Positions 36,065 to 48,930 of a stretch of 64,000 nt of DNA are shown piece by piece. The stretch's first letter is position 1, and every line of letters starts with the position of its first letter. The position numbers were made by a program, and so were the translations under genes. The notes below the pieces were generated by a model. The model was not told the DNA's origin. It did no database searches and saw only the letters and a program-made list of their open reading frames with translations. Origin of the DNA: Melieria omissa (Eukaryota; Arthropoda; Insecta; Diptera; Ulidiidae); assembly GCA_963971225.1 (NCBI GenBank), contig OZ020269.1, positions 97,447,040 through 97,511,039 on the forward strand, written 5' to 3'.

Positions 36065-38704
36065 GAATTTTATTGTTATCGTTCACGAAAAAAAAATTAA
36101 AATTGAAAAAAAATAACTAAAAAATTAAAAAAAATAATTAGATAATTAATAATTAAAGAAACATTAAACAACTAAAACAATAAATTAAAATAACCTATTA
36201 TTATTATTAATAATTTAAAAAAACATTGATATCTAAAAAAATTAATTGAAAATAATTAAAATGTTTAATATTAATAATTAAAAAGACCATTAATAACTAA
36301 AAAAATTAATTCAAATAACCTAACCTAATGTTTATTATTTTGATTTCACAAATCTTACAAAAATTGTAACTGCACACAACCTTTTTTTCAACAGCTCACA
36401 GCGCTTTATTGACATGCAAATTTCACATTAACACAACAACAGCAAACAGAGCAAATCAAAATTTAATTGTTAATAAAAATGCGAAATGGGTTGTGCACCT
36501 GTTATCCAATAAACTTAACACTTAGCATTTTTAACTGTTTGCGTTATTTGCATTTCCCGATTGCATTGTGACACTTGTTACACTGTGAACCGATGTTAGA
36601 ATCCGCTCCGCCCGCCCGCACTAAATTCGGCCGTAAACACGTAGTGCACGTTTCACGATTGGCGCACGATCACTGGACCAACGAAGCGTAGCTGATGGTG
36701 AAAAAATTCACAGGTGAATAGATAAAACTGAGAGTACCATAGATACAAGTGTGAGACAGAATGCTGATATACACTCAGCAAAATCTACACATACATACAT
36801 ATGTATTTGTATGAATGTATGTGTCCATGTGTGCACGATTTCCCACTTGAGGATATAAACATAAATATGTATGTAGGTACGTTCGTATTTATGTTGCAAA
36901 CTAATTACAAGTGAGCGCCGTGTGGACGCTCGACAGCGCAGACATTCTGGTCGCCTTTTGGCTAATTTATTATCTCAAACGTTTTTTGTAGTTTCATTCA
37001 AATATTTCAGTCTCGTTAACGTGGTGTTGAGATATGTAAATAATGTGTCAAAGCGAGCAAGAACAAACCGCACGACAAATTGTGAAATAGTGAGAGAAAT
37101 AAGGATGTGTTGAGGTTGATTGAAAAAGTGGTTGAACGTCACTCGTTACATACTTTTGGCGTATAATTTTTCTAAGTGCATATTTACTTAATTTTTTGTA
37201 TATAATATATGAGTATATCTCATATAATGGTTTACATACACATATTTGTTTAACAAAGAGATTATTAACCCTTTTAACTTTAGATGGCTTGTTCACATTT
37301 GAGCAGCCAGACTGGCGCCTCATGGCAACAATATCAAAATTCTAGCTGAATGAAATTTTTGTACAACAACATAAATCACCAAATAAAATAATAAACAAAA
37401 AATAAAATAAATCAAGCCGTGAGGAGATTTATCGCGGAAATGAGAGTTGCCGCTTGTGTTCACTCGGTGCTCGGTGCTCAGATCGCAGGTATTTGGGTGC
37501 GTTGCACCAACTCACCGAATGAACAGCAAATTGAGCGCATTGCGATCACAAACACAACAACACAGTGTCAACAATAATGACAATTGAATTTTTTGTTTTC
37601 ACTGGTTCAACACTCTGCAGCGACCTGCCGGCGCAACGCTAACTACTCGAAAAATCACTTTAGAATATATTTTGAGTTTTTGTGGCATTCATCGAACACG
37701 ACAATGCCGAAAGACCGGCTGCTGCGCACGCAGCCAGCGCATGTAAAAACCACAGTCAATGTGCTAACCGGCAGACATGGCAGCAGTCAGACAGTCAGGC
37801 AAACAAGCAATCAGCTAAATTGTAAAGGGAGCAAGGAAGGGGCACATCACACCCGATGCAACGTGGTGCTGGAGCAGCTATCGTAATTCGCAACTTCACG
37901 CTGTCTAAACTTGAACAGATATACAGTACAAACTCGATAATTTGTACATTCGCTAATACGGACACCCAATTGTTTCTTTGGATTACCACACATTTTTTTT
38001 TACCTCAAAACACTCATTTTTTACGGGGAGTCCCCGTTTGCTATTTAATCCTTTTCGGAAATTTTTACGATATATCGTACAATTTTTTCGTAGGTTGTTT
38101 ATTTGACAATTAACGCTTTTTTATGGAACAGCTTATTAATTTTCATTTAAAAAAAATATAAGTATATAAAAAAATAAAAATTAAAAAATTAATCATAACA
38201 GCCGTGGCTTCACCGTAGGAGTGCTTTCATAAGCATCGTTTTGCAAGAATTTGAAAAATCAAAAAGTGACCAAAGTATTTAAATCCTTGATGTTTGCCCA
38301 CATCGATGTTTTGATGTTTTTGGGAAACGAACATCGATGTATCAAACTTTTTCCAATGGGGACTTTTTTGAAATATATTCAAAATTAAAGTGTATTTAAA
38401 AATTTTAGCAATTCATTTGCCACTTTATTAAAGAAGTTTGTGTTAAAAAAAATTGCATTACAAAAATCTAACAACAACAAAAAAAGATCATTAAACATAT
38501 TAATATCCATATCCCATATCGATTAATCGAACAGTAAATTTTAGCATTTTCCATTAACTTTTTTGGGCTCTTTTTTAAACTTTAAACGCGAAAGTTTTGC
38601 ACGATATGATGGTATAATTTATAATATGGGATAATATGAGTTAATATGGGATAAATATATTCATTTCTCATACCTCTTCCCAGTTGTATGAATTCCCCAA
38701 ACAA
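36065..38704. other. Intergenic, no supported gene
   Basis: 36065-36350 is AT-rich with repeated AATTAA/AAATAATTA motifs. 36590-36700 and 37430-37900 are GC-richer; the frame at 37584-37886 has no known domain and a codon pattern I would not call coding. 37921-37970 looks like one end of a pogo-type element without its partner. Confidence 0.35.
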
Positions 38705-38962
38705 AAGGTAAGTTTTTACATTACTTCAAAAGCATCGAAAATCATTAAAAACCAATAATATTTAAAAAAGTAACTATGCAGTCTTGTTAAAAATTGATCA
38801 AACTCTTGAAAACATATTTACACTTTTCGCATAAAACCAATATTAACCTAAAAAAAACACAATATTAACCTTAAAAAACCAATATTAACCTTAAAAAACA
38901 CTGTTTCATTCGAATATTGACAAACAACTCGCTCGGCTTATATGGGTTAATAACAAAATAAT
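38705..38962. repeat. Partial copy of the 8.3-9.3 kb foldback centre
   Basis: CAAAAGCATCGAAAATCATT, AAAAAAGTAACTATGCAGTC, ATTGATCAAACTCTTGAAAA and CTGTTTCATTCGAATATTGA are found in the same order as at 8706-9000, ending TTATATGGGTTAAT in both. A small ACCAATATTAACCT triplication lies inside. The inverted arms are absent. Confidence 0.75.
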
Positions 38963-39907
38963 CATTTCTGTGTCACCCTGTAGTAAAATCGTATTTGACT
39001 ATGGTCCAACATGTCCAAATTTGTTTTATAAGCCTCATAAATGTTATATGCATTTTTGTAGTTTTTTTTTAGGTTCTCGCGCTCTTTTTGATAGAAAAAC
39101 ATCGAGAAAAACATCGAACATCGGAGCATCGAAAAAAAAAACATCGGTGTTTGAAATAGATTTGAAAACATCCATATTATGTCATATAGTTTCAAGTGGT
39201 ATTGGGCACAAAACGGAACCTGACCCCAAAAATCAAATCCTCTGTGCATCACTGTATGCTTGTATGATATTATATACAGATAAATACACTTTGTGGAGTA
39301 CATATGCGTGCATGCAAACTGTGCTCATTATTATTTACATACATACATATGAATATAAGTACTTATAAATATAGAGTGCACACACATGGCTTGTTAATGA
39401 TATCCTCGCGCATGCAGTCGGAATGCACAAATATTTTGCGCTAATCCGATTTCGCTACATTCACTGCGGCATTTGCTCAGCGTCGAATTGATATTTGCCA
39501 GTGTGTGCCAGCAACTCAGCGGGCGCCACTCTCAGCCGATCGTGTCAACTATTTTGAGACACACTGATTTGTCAAAGTGGGCACTTTTTATAAGTGAATT
39601 GATTGCATGAGAAACAGAAAACACTATGTAACGTCGTTTTGGCGGGGGTGTTCAATGAAAATATAATGCAATCATAAAATTATTATTAATTTAATTAAAT
39701 TAGGTAGGTTAGTACAGTGAAACTTGTGCTAAATTAAACATTGTGACTACATTGCGGATACAGCGTCACTTTATGACACCTTGATGTGTTTGTATTTCTA
39801 AGCAGAATTGTATGAAACATGTCGAATACAAAAAAAAAAGACAATAATCCCTTATAAAGTGAAATCTTCGAAAACGATTTGTACGCACAAATGTATTCCT
39901 ACTTTGT

Positions 39908-40510
39908 AATAAATGCTTTAATTGTTGAAAATAATGCTAAAAACTTACTTAAGGTAATTTTGAGATGAAGAATGTTTGTTTGAGAAACAAATTTAAGTCA
40001 ATGGGAAGCACATTTCAGAAGGAATTTTTTCAAATTATATATTTAAAGGCAATAAGTAATTTTTTGTTTGTTTTTTTAATGAAGCTCAATGCTTTGCTAC
40101 CACAATGTTTTGTTCACAAATAATTTTAGTTAAATTTTTTTATTTTAATTTTAGTTTTTTCATTTTTGATTTGCAGCATTACTGTACCATTTATTTAAAA
40201 ATTTGCAAAGTTCTTTAAAGAACTACTTTTAAATAAGTGCTTTAATTGTTGAAAAGAATGCTAAAAACTTACTAAAGGTACTTTTGAGATGAAGAAGGTT
40301 TGTTATTAAAGATAAAAATACATTAAAATCAATAGGAAGAAAATTTCTTGGGTTTAATCGAATTTTATATTTTAAAGGCAATAAGTAAGTTTTTATGTTA
40401 TTAATGAATGCATTTTATCGAATTTTATATTTTTAAAGGCAATTAGTATTTGTTTGGTTGTTTTATTAACGAAGCTTAATGCTTATGCCGCACTGTTTTG
40501 TTCATTTTCA
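39908..40510. repeat. ~320-bp direct duplication
   Basis: GCTTTAATTGTTGAAAA, ATGCTAAAAACTTACT, TTTTGAGATGAAGAA, AAAGGCAATAAGTAA and GTTTTGTTCA occur twice in the same order, from about 39910 and about 40238. Diverged by substitutions and indels; non-coding. Confidence 0.75.
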
Positions 40511-41613
40511 TTTTTTATCATTTTTTTACCATTTATTCCAAAGTTTGCAAAAATCGTTAACCAAAAATGTAAAACTAATAATGATGACCTCAAATCGAAC
40601 TTGATTTCGTTTTTTACTGATAAGCACCAGAAGTTCTATGAGTGCGAAATCATAAAGTTGCCAGAAAGGTGACAAAAGGTCATCGTACAAAATGGAAAAT
40701 ATACCATTGAAAAAAACTAACGAAAAATAATTTATAATAAGCTCATCAAAAAGAATTTTACATTAATTTAAATGCTCTTAAATAATATTTAATTTAAACA
40801 GTTTTTTACATCTACATATAAAAATAAACATTTCTGCATTCATGAAATCAGGATACAGTTTTACGTTAATTTCGAATTGTTTCAGTACCATTAATAGTTT
40901 GAAAATAATAATCATAATTGTGGAAGTGTGGAATAATAATTGACTGGCTACTAAAAGGCTACAATTGCCTACTAAAAATGCAGCCTTAAAAATAAAAATT
41001 GTCTCACTTCGATGTTATCTGAGTTGGCATTTATCTGGTTTGTGAAACAAATCACTGAGCCCTAAGTACCGGCATCTAAATAACTATATATCTACCTGGA
41101 GCTAGACATGAACTGAGACAAAATTATTATTTTTTTAAATAAATTTCACTTTACTTTAAGCACTCAGAAGACTCATTTTTTTATGAATGCTTCAACATAA
41201 ATTGCAAATCAAAATAATTGCAACCTCAACGAACGTTGACTCTTGCTGCGGTTAACAATAAGTAATAACATAACCAATCGCATTATTTTTACTAGAAACC
41301 AGCCAATGTTTATCACTTTAAAGTTTTATTTATATTTAGGAATTCCTTTTCATACAAACGCATTTTCACACATACATATAAAAAAGATCAAATATTTAAT
41401 ATGAGTTCATATTTAAAAGTGTAGTACAGATATGTTATGAATATTCCACATAGATCATACATACACAATTTGAATAAATAAGTTCTCATTTACATAATTT
41501 ATTCTCAATCAGTAAGACTGAGATCGCCTTGACTCAGTGGTTTATGAATTGGGTCACAAATTGGTAGTAAATTAGTTATTGAAGTTATTTTATATATCTG
41601 AAGGGTATCTATG
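40511..41613. other. Gene-free AT-rich sequence
   Basis: No gene, RNA gene or bounded repeat recognised. Confidence 0.4.
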
Positions 41614-41615
41614 TA

Positions 41616-42181
41616 AAGCGTGATCCATTTCGAGGTTCCCTACTTTTTTAAAGAAAAAAACACAGAAAATTAAAATTTAACGGGGAATGTTTATTATCAT
41701 TCGAAAGAACATTCTTTGGCATTTATTTTTTGAAGATTATCTCTTTCAAATGTTGGCCGCGGCTACGTCTCAGATGGTCCATCCGTTGAGTCCAATTTTC
41801 GATGACTCGTTCGAGCATTTCGACTGGTAACTGGCGAATGACACGCGTGATGTTTTGCTCCAAGGCCTGAATCGAAGCGGGTTTATCCGTATAGACTTTA
41901 GACTTTACGTATCCCCACAGAAAAAAGTCTAACGGTGTGATATCACACGATCTTGGTGGCCAATCGACCGGCCCATTACGTGAAATTAGCTGTTCACCGA
42001 AATGCTCGTAAACAGTTCGTAATAAAGTTGAACGATTTGTAAACGTTGTTCAGGCGTAAGTCTTTCCATGATGAAATGCCAAACAATACTGAACAAAAAT
42101 AATATGACAGCTTGACACGACTCACGCGTGATCTGTCAAAAAAAGGTTATTGAAAAAAGTACCTCTAGTTGGATCACCCTT
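41616..42181 (-). mobile_element. Internally deleted mariner-like element
   Basis: 566 bp flanked by TA (41614-41615 and 42182-42183), ends AAGCGTGATCCA and, from the right, AAGGGTGATCCA. Encodes only the two ends of a transposase (see 41723-42069). Confidence 0.88.
41723..42069 (-). pseudogene. mariner-like transposase, internal deletion
   Basis: Starts MERLTPEQRLQIVQLYY, the N-terminal helix typical of insect mariner-like transposases, then jumps with a frame change to a C-terminal part beginning EHFGEQLISRNG and containing DITPLDFFLWGYVKSKVY and PVEMLERVIENW. The first two catalytic acidic residues and most of the DNA-binding domain are missing. The WPPRSCDITPLDFFLW part carries the last catalytic Asp region. 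The remnant is non-functional but its ends could still be mobilised in trans. Confidence 0.85.
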
Positions 42182-42183
42182 TA

Positions 42184-44089
42184 TATACAACGAAATAGTT
42201 GAATGACCTTTATTTAAGTTCTTTTCACAGTCAGTGATATGTTTTGTTCATTTTTATTTGTTTTTTGTAAACTGAAAGCCAACTAATGGTCAAAATGTGA
42301 TGGTAAGATTGGTCAACAGAGCAACAGAAACTGAAGTCGAGGAGCTGAGAATAGCAGATTTAAATAAATATGACAAGAATGTGACTGATAAGACATAATG
42401 AATATGAATAAAACATTTAGGATGCACAGAGTTTTGTTTATCTGTTACATTACTTAAATTTTTTATCTGGATAGTTTACAAAAATTTTATGAAGTTGCAT
42501 CTTTTTTGTGTATTGTTGTTTTACATGAACACGAAGATGTAATTAATTGTTAAAGTTGACATGTCTAAGCAAATGATTCCGTATATAGTAAATTATTAAA
42601 TTGAAAGAGAAGGCAAAATAGAACAAAATACAAACTAGGGTCGGGTAGTTTAGTTCATTTTAGTGATCAGAAAATGTAGTTCAAATCACTTGAATGAACT
42701 AGTTCCTTTTAGTTCAGTAATTCGCTAGAGATATGTTAAGTTATTTTCAGACAATAACTGAAAAAAGAGCAAATAACTAAATCTGTACACTACGTACTTC
42801 AAAATATCTCACGTAGCCAAAAATTGCTAAGGAGAAATTTTTATAACGAGGACAAACTAAATAGTTCGTGAAAGACACATCTCTAGTAAAAACTATTGCA
42901 GGAACAAAGTTTATAAGCAAATTGTATTTTTTTGTTACTAATTCATAACTCTTTCAAAAAGAAAATGTGCAATCCAATGAAAATTCTTTTGTCCAATTTA
43001 TTAGAATGTTTTGGAAAACAATTTTTATATTTGCCAATTCATGCAATTCTTTTGTTTCTATACAAAAGCTCAATGCAACTTCACTACTGCAATTGTAGTC
43101 AACTATAGTTAATTCAATATGCAATGCTTTGTCACTGAAGGTTTCACTTTGTTGCTTACCACACACATATATAAAGTATAGATTTTCTTTTCACATACAT
43201 ATTTATTTATTACATTCCAACCTTATAATTAGTTCAATGTGTTGCTTCGTCGTAAAAAACCGTAGATGTGAAAAAGTAAATAAATAGCAGACAGCTAAAA
43301 AAATACAAACAAATGAAGGTGTTTACTTGTCTTACATTCTCATTTCTGCAACAATTTCAATATTTAGACAAGATCCATGTATAACTGTGTATGCATATGT
43401 GTAAGTAAATTTGTGTACAAACAACTTTAATATTTCAAATTGAAACTTTTTGTTTAAAAATTTAAATTTTATCTACTTCAAATTTAAAATCTAGTCAGGG
43501 AATATTAAAAAATTTTTTTAATTTCCATAATAAAAATTGTAAATACATGTTAAACTGTTTTAATAAGTTACTGTAGGGAGTTAATTGTTTATAAATATAA
43601 ATTTTATTTATTAATTTTTTTAATTCTAATCACTAGAACAATCATCATCAGTGAAGCTTATTAAATAAGCGGAGAATGAAATGAGCTTTACTGCTTCATG
43701 CTAACAAAACGATAGAGTTCCATTATGGTTCTCGCCTGGAGCATTATGGAGACGTAACTTGCTTTAAATAACCAGATCAATTAACGGATCTCATAAAAAT
43801 GTCACGTTGACAGTAAGTTTCATTGTGTTGTGCGCTATGTAAAAAGATTCGTTTTTGAAGAATCCCTGCTGGCTGCTGACAAATTTTCTATCTACTCTTG
43901 ACCTGAATTGCTTTAAACAATCACGAAATATGTCAAACATCTCACCACCTAATCTCATTTAGCTTTTGGACATAACGAAAAATATCTATATACATAGATA
44001 TAATTGTTTGTCTTGACTGATTCATCATCGCCCAGCCCACACCGCTGAAGCTACAAACATGAAATTTGAACTGTTGGTACATCTTGAAA
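42184..44089. other. Gene-free sequence with one possible hAT remnant
   Basis: 42635-42890 has weak TAGGGTCGGG / TAGAGATGTG ends and a 6-of-8 matching flank, perhaps a decayed hAT MITE. The rest is AT-rich without recognisable features. Confidence 0.35.
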
Positions 44090-45620
44090 AATGAACCTCC
44101 GCTAAGACGGATTTTTTTTAAATCAGGGTCTAAAAGGGCAAAACATGGGTTAAGATGTTGTATGAAGCAACGCGATTTAATTCAACCTATTGATTTAAAG
44201 TTTGGTAAAAACACTTTAAATTGAAAATGATTCGACACATATTGTTTATTTTTTCGAAAATCAAAATTTATCGTACACGGCAATACTTCGAAAAACCCTC
44301 AACCGATTGATTGGTCTATTCAATATTATTCAAAGTTAATGAAACCACTTGATATAAAAAATAATCTGACACGTGTTTCTCATTTTTTGTGGGTTTTTTT
44401 GTGTTTATTCATATTTGTCATTTTTTCGAAAGTAAACATTTAGCGTATACGGTAAGACTTCGAAAAAACCCTCAACCGATTGATTGGTCTATTCAATATT
44501 ATTCAAAGTCAATTAAACGACTTGAAATAAAAAATAATCCGACACGTGTTTCTCATTTTTTTTGTTGGTTTTTTTGTGTTTATTCATATTTGTTATTTTT
44601 TCGAAAGTAAAAATTTAGCGTATACGGTAAGACTTCGAAAAACTGACTTCAAAGTTGACTTCAAAGTTGATGAAACCACTTGAAATCAAAAATAATTTGA
44701 CACGTGTTTCTAATTTTTTTGAAAATCAAATCTTAAATGGGTAAACAAAGGGTTAAAAGTTTGTATATAGAAATAAAATTATATTTATATTTACGCCTTT
44801 TGACTTCAAACTCGGTGAAGGTGAGAAATAATTCGCTACGGGTGTTTTAATTTTTCAAACCAAAAAAATGACGGTGTCAATGACGGGTTAAAAGTTTATA
44901 TGGAGATGCTGTGAAAAACAAAAATTAATGGACCTATTGACTTTAAAATTGACGAAACCACTTGAAATCAAAAATAATGTGACACATGTTTCTAATTTTT
45001 GTTTTCTTTTGTTTTTTTTGTGTTTCTTGATATTTTTTATTTTCTCGAAAATCAAAATTTAGCGTATTCGGTAAGACTTCGAAAAAAAACCCTCAATCGA
45101 TTGGGCTATTGACCTCAATGTTGGTGAATATACTTTTAATCAAAAATAATTTGACAAGTGTTTCCCATTTTGTTGAAAATCAAATTTTAAATGTGTGACC
45201 CAAGAGTTAAAAGTTTGTATGAAGAAATATGATTATCTATGTCTTTTGACTTCAAACTTGGTGAAGGTACACTTAGTGAGAAATAATTCGATACGTGTAT
45301 TTTACTTTTTCGAAAAAAATTACGAGTTCAACGAAGGGTTAAAAGTTTATATGGAGATGCTGTGAAAGACTTGAATTAATGGGCCTATTGACTTCCAACT
45401 TGGTGAAAGTACTCTAACTGAGAAATAATTTCACACGTGTTTTTATTTTTTCAAAAATAAAATTCTGATTCGGTCAACGATGGGTTAAGAGTTTGTATGG
45501 GGAAACATGACTCAATGCGTCAATAGACTAATGTGATGAAAGCTTTTCAAATGAGAAATAATTACATAAGCATTTTTTCATAAAAATCTGAGAGGATCAA
45601 CAAAGGGTTAAGAAAAAATT
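44090..45620. repeat. Diverged tandem array, ~125-175-bp monomers
   Basis: Motifs GGGTTAAAAGTTTGTATG, GACTTCAAA, GGTGAA, AAATAATTYGACACGTGTTT and TTTTTCGAAAATCAAA recur about ten times across 1.5 kb; a 172-bp sub-unit with CCCTCAACCGATTGATTGG is duplicated at 44297 and 44469. A single monomer-like piece lies at 34500-34540, split by the hAT MITE there. The family Q copy 2 begins immediately after the array. Confidence 0.8.
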
Positions 45621-45626
45621 GATTAA

Positions 45627-46106
45627 CCCTTTCGCTATTTTGTTGCCATATGGCAACATGCTACTTTATGGACGTCTGAACCCTCTTTGGTTTCAGGAAT
45701 ATATTTTTAATGGTCCTTAGAATAGTTTGAAGTTTTAGGAAAAATACGAAATTAATAAACTGAATATTTAAGTTTAAAGAAGAGATGTATACAAATTTTT
45801 TTAATGGTATAACTTGAAATAGTAAAGGAAGAAGAAGCGGACAAATTAGATAACTTTTTAATTTTGCGTTTTCTTTCAATTTAAATACCTTTTTTTTTTG
45901 TTTTAGCTGAAGTAAATGAAGAAATATTCAAATGTTCGTTATGCGTAAACAGTTTTATGTTTATGTAATTATTACACCTACAACGATGTGGTTGCTCTCA
46001 TAGAAAAACACTGTACAATACAGGGTCCGAGTATAAAAATTAAAAAAGCCTTAAATGTAAAATTACAAATTTTAACTTTTCCCAGTAAAAATCTGTAGCG
46101 AAAGGG
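45627..46106. mobile_element. TTAA-flanked piggyBac-type MITE, family Q copy 2
   Basis: 480 bp between TTAA at 45623-45626 and 46107-46110. Ends CCCTTTCGCTA on both sides (11 bp perfect), with GTTGCCATATGGCAAC near the left end. Collinear with the copy at 3343-3820. Confidence 0.88.
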
Positions 46107-46110
46107 TTAA

Positions 46111-47900
46111 CTTTCTCCACTGACTACAGGCGCTGGTACCGGCAAGAATGCATCAGGGTACCTATAGTTATATTTAATAGTATTTCGAAAGTACAAATTT
46201 CTCGAAATTTTAAAAGCCAAAGGTTATTTCGAACCCAAATTATGCGGTTTTAACTTATGGTCAGTTAGAGGCCATGGACCTAATTTTCAAAACTTTAAAC
46301 TTATCAATAATCTCATAAATAAATTTCAAAATTGTATATAAAAACGCGTTGCTTTCAACTCAAATACTGTTTAGAATTGTAAAACCATACTAAATATGAA
46401 TATTACCTTGTTCGGTAATTATCACAATTGGTTACTGTAAGTTTTTTAGAAATTTGGCATCAATAACGGCGATATTATTTAACGAAACGTATAATTTACA
46501 ATGTAAAAAATTAAAAATAACAACCGGTTCACTATATTTGTTCGCTTTAGTTCAGTATTTTTACACTTGTTTTGACGCGCAGACCCGCCTTCAGTCACTC
46601 AGCCGTTGCCAACTGTTTACTGTGGCACAGCGATTGCTCGAATGTGCCGCTTCGCTCTGGGAAATATGCTGAGACCGACGAACCGCAACCCATTCACCGA
46701 TAGACTGTTGACTATTTTGGCTTTAATGTTGGTTTAAAGCGATCGTATTGTCACTACTGTGTAATTGAACTAATTTTATAAGCTTATAAGTCACATTAGG
46801 TTTAAAGCTTAAAATATCTAATTATATGTACACATACTTGTGCACATTTAGTACATATTTATTGCGTTTTTGTAGAACAGTCCTATTACTTAACTGTAAT
46901 TACTGTTAATTAGGGATTTTTCTATTAAATCAAGCTCTACAGTTTTTGTGGCTAGTAGTAAATTTTTTAAAGTTAGAACTTTACACACAAACAGTGAAGT
47001 GCTGAAGCTTTGATTTGAGTTTCACATTTGAGCGATTATGAAGTGAAAACAAATTTACTGAAGCTGTCATTCATTTCATCCATTCATTATATAAATGTTA
47101 ATATTTACATTTCATTTGTAACTGAAATTGTAATGAGGTTCTAAGCTACGAAATTTCTTTTCTATTTTCATATTTCATGAAGAATTTTCATGATCAACAA
47201 ACTAAAAACAATAATAAAAGATTTGCTTAGATAATTAGATATTTTAATCAGAAGGTATCCCTAAACTCGGACATGAACCAGGAATGTAAAATAACATTAT
47301 ATAGTCTTTGATTAAAATCGTATTAGGTTCACAAGAATTGTAAGGTTGAGCGATTACTTGAAGCAATAGATTCGTTGATTATCAACAATCAGCTGGTATT
47401 TCAATAAACATTTGTTAACTAAGTTAATAATTGAACTCAAAATAATTTTAAGATCCCAAAAAACAGTAAGAGTGAAGAGTGCTTGACAATTTTCTATTCA
47501 GAGACTAAAAAGTTCACGAAGATTGGTATTGTGAAGTTTTGTTTTATTTGAGCTTATCAAACCAATTTTGAATGCTGGACTCAATGCTAGATTGCATTTT
47601 GCTTACATCTCTTAAATTTAAGCAGATACAATTCTTAAACGTTTACTGCCACTCGTTGCTCTTTTTATCTCTGTAGTAATATAAATTAATTAATTTCAAA
47701 TAAAGTGCACAAATTCCCATTTACTTTAATTCTAATGTGAATGTTGCTTTCACAGCCATCACCAGTGCAACCCAAACATTTCAATTTATTGCAGATGCAA
47801 CCCTGCGTACAGAGCAAATTATAGTAAACAAATCAAAAATATTTTTGTTTTGAATTTCGACTTTATTTCGACACGATTGGCTCGAGGAAATTTCATCAAA
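46111..47900. other. Upstream flank of the 190-aa gene
   Basis: 46580-46700 is GC-richer with a TTCAGTCACTC initiator-like sequence; otherwise AT-rich. The promoter of the gene starting at 47901 should lie here but I cannot place it. Confidence 0.3.
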
Positions 47901-48473
47901 ATGGTGCGAGGCATGAATTGTGGTCTGGGTGACCACAAGCTGTTGGGCGCGGGCGTCCATGTCACCGAGCCAGCGCACATCGGCTTCGTGCGGAAGCGAG
48001 TGAAGAATTTCCGGCCGGAGAACAGGGTTTGCAAGCGTTGCCTGCGCGCGCTGGTGGATATCTACAATTTGAAATTGCAGCGTGCTAAAGTTTTACGCCG
48101 GCTACGTAATACTTTGCCCGTCAACTCGTCGTCATCAATTACTTCCGAGACCGAAGGGAAGTCATCGGCAGAACAAGCAGCATCGGCGTGTGTACAAGAA
48201 ACATCACAGTCGAGCTTGGATCAGGGTCCGTCGACTAGTGCAGCGGCTGCGGCTGCAGCAGCCGCACGTCAACAGCGACATCAAGCCAATCAACAACGCA
48301 AAGTTACCTTTTTGTCGCAAACTACAAGTGATAGTGACGATTTCGTGCCCAGTCCGAATGCACTCAATGGGACTCGACTGCCGCACATACAGCCCATTCC
48401 GCGACGACAACAATTCGTGCACGCCAATCCGGATGTGCTTGATATCTACTTGGCTGGCACCTTCGGTGGCTGA
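47901..48473 (+). CDS. Uncharacterised 190-aa basic protein with one CxxC
   Basis: Single-exon frame with a good start context (ATCAAAATGG). I do not recognise the family. Residues 1-70 are basic and look conserved in style, with Cys7, His12, His20 and VCKRC (Cys44, Cys47), which might together bind one zinc ion. Residues 75-112 are Ser/Thr-rich, 114-122 are nine Ala, 123-133 Gln/Arg-rich, and 140-150 is acidic with Ser (TTSDSDDF). The C-terminus is IPRRQQFVHANPDV and LAGTFGG. A longer frame begins at 47850, but that start is weaker. Codon use and GC content are clearly higher than in flanking DNA, supporting a real gene. It converges on the MPPE1-like gene, with 457 nt between the stop codons. 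Confidence 0.75.
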   Translation: MVRGMNCGLGDHKLLGAGVHVTEPAHIGFVRKRVKNFRPENRVCKRCLRALVDIYNLKLQRAKVLRRLRNTLPVNSSSSITSETEGKSSAEQAASACVQETSQSSLDQGPSTSAAAAAAAAARQQRHQANQQRKVTFLSQTTSDSDDFVPSPNALNGTRLPHIQPIPRRQQFVHANPDVLDIYLAGTFGG

Positions 48474-48930
48474 GGAGGCCAGTGGGCTGGAGTGTGTAAA
48501 GGTGGCCTAAACTGTGGGCAAAGAGGCTATAACAAAACGGAAGGACTTCCTTTAACTAAGTAGTATAATTTGTTATAAAAAATGTAAGTGCTGTAATATA
48601 TGTATAGGTGTGCATAGACTGAAAGCAATGTGCTAAATCTGTGCAACGTTTCTTAAACTCATTTTAAGTATTTTATGTGTTTTAACAGAAACGCAGTATT
48701 TTTTAACTTACGAACGAAATATATTCATGAAATCCACAACAATAATTCGTTTTTGTGTACTTGTAAATATATATTTAATGACTTTATATGCTTAACATGA
48801 CTATATAGGTTAGTCGAAATATATACTGTATATGTTAACGAATTTAAATACCATCACTAAATACAATTATCTGAAATTCGTTAAGTAAAACTATTAAGTC
48901 GATATTGTATTGTTCAGTTAAATTTAGAGC

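Noticed and set aside
37584..37886. 100-codon plus-strand frame in a GC-richer patch
   Set aside because: No recognisable motif, no splice or start evidence; could be an untranslated exon but not supportable as a CDS.
37921..37970. pogo/Tigger-like end (TACAGTACAAACTCGATAAT)
   Set aside because: I could not find the matching inverted end downstream or upstream, so no element can be bounded.
38970..39368. 132-codon plus-strand frame overlapping a 113-codon minus frame
   Set aside because: Low-complexity ACATCG-rich DNA; both strands open by composition, no domain.
42635..42892. Possible decayed hAT MITE
   Set aside because: Ends match weakly and the flanking octamers agree at only six of eight positions.
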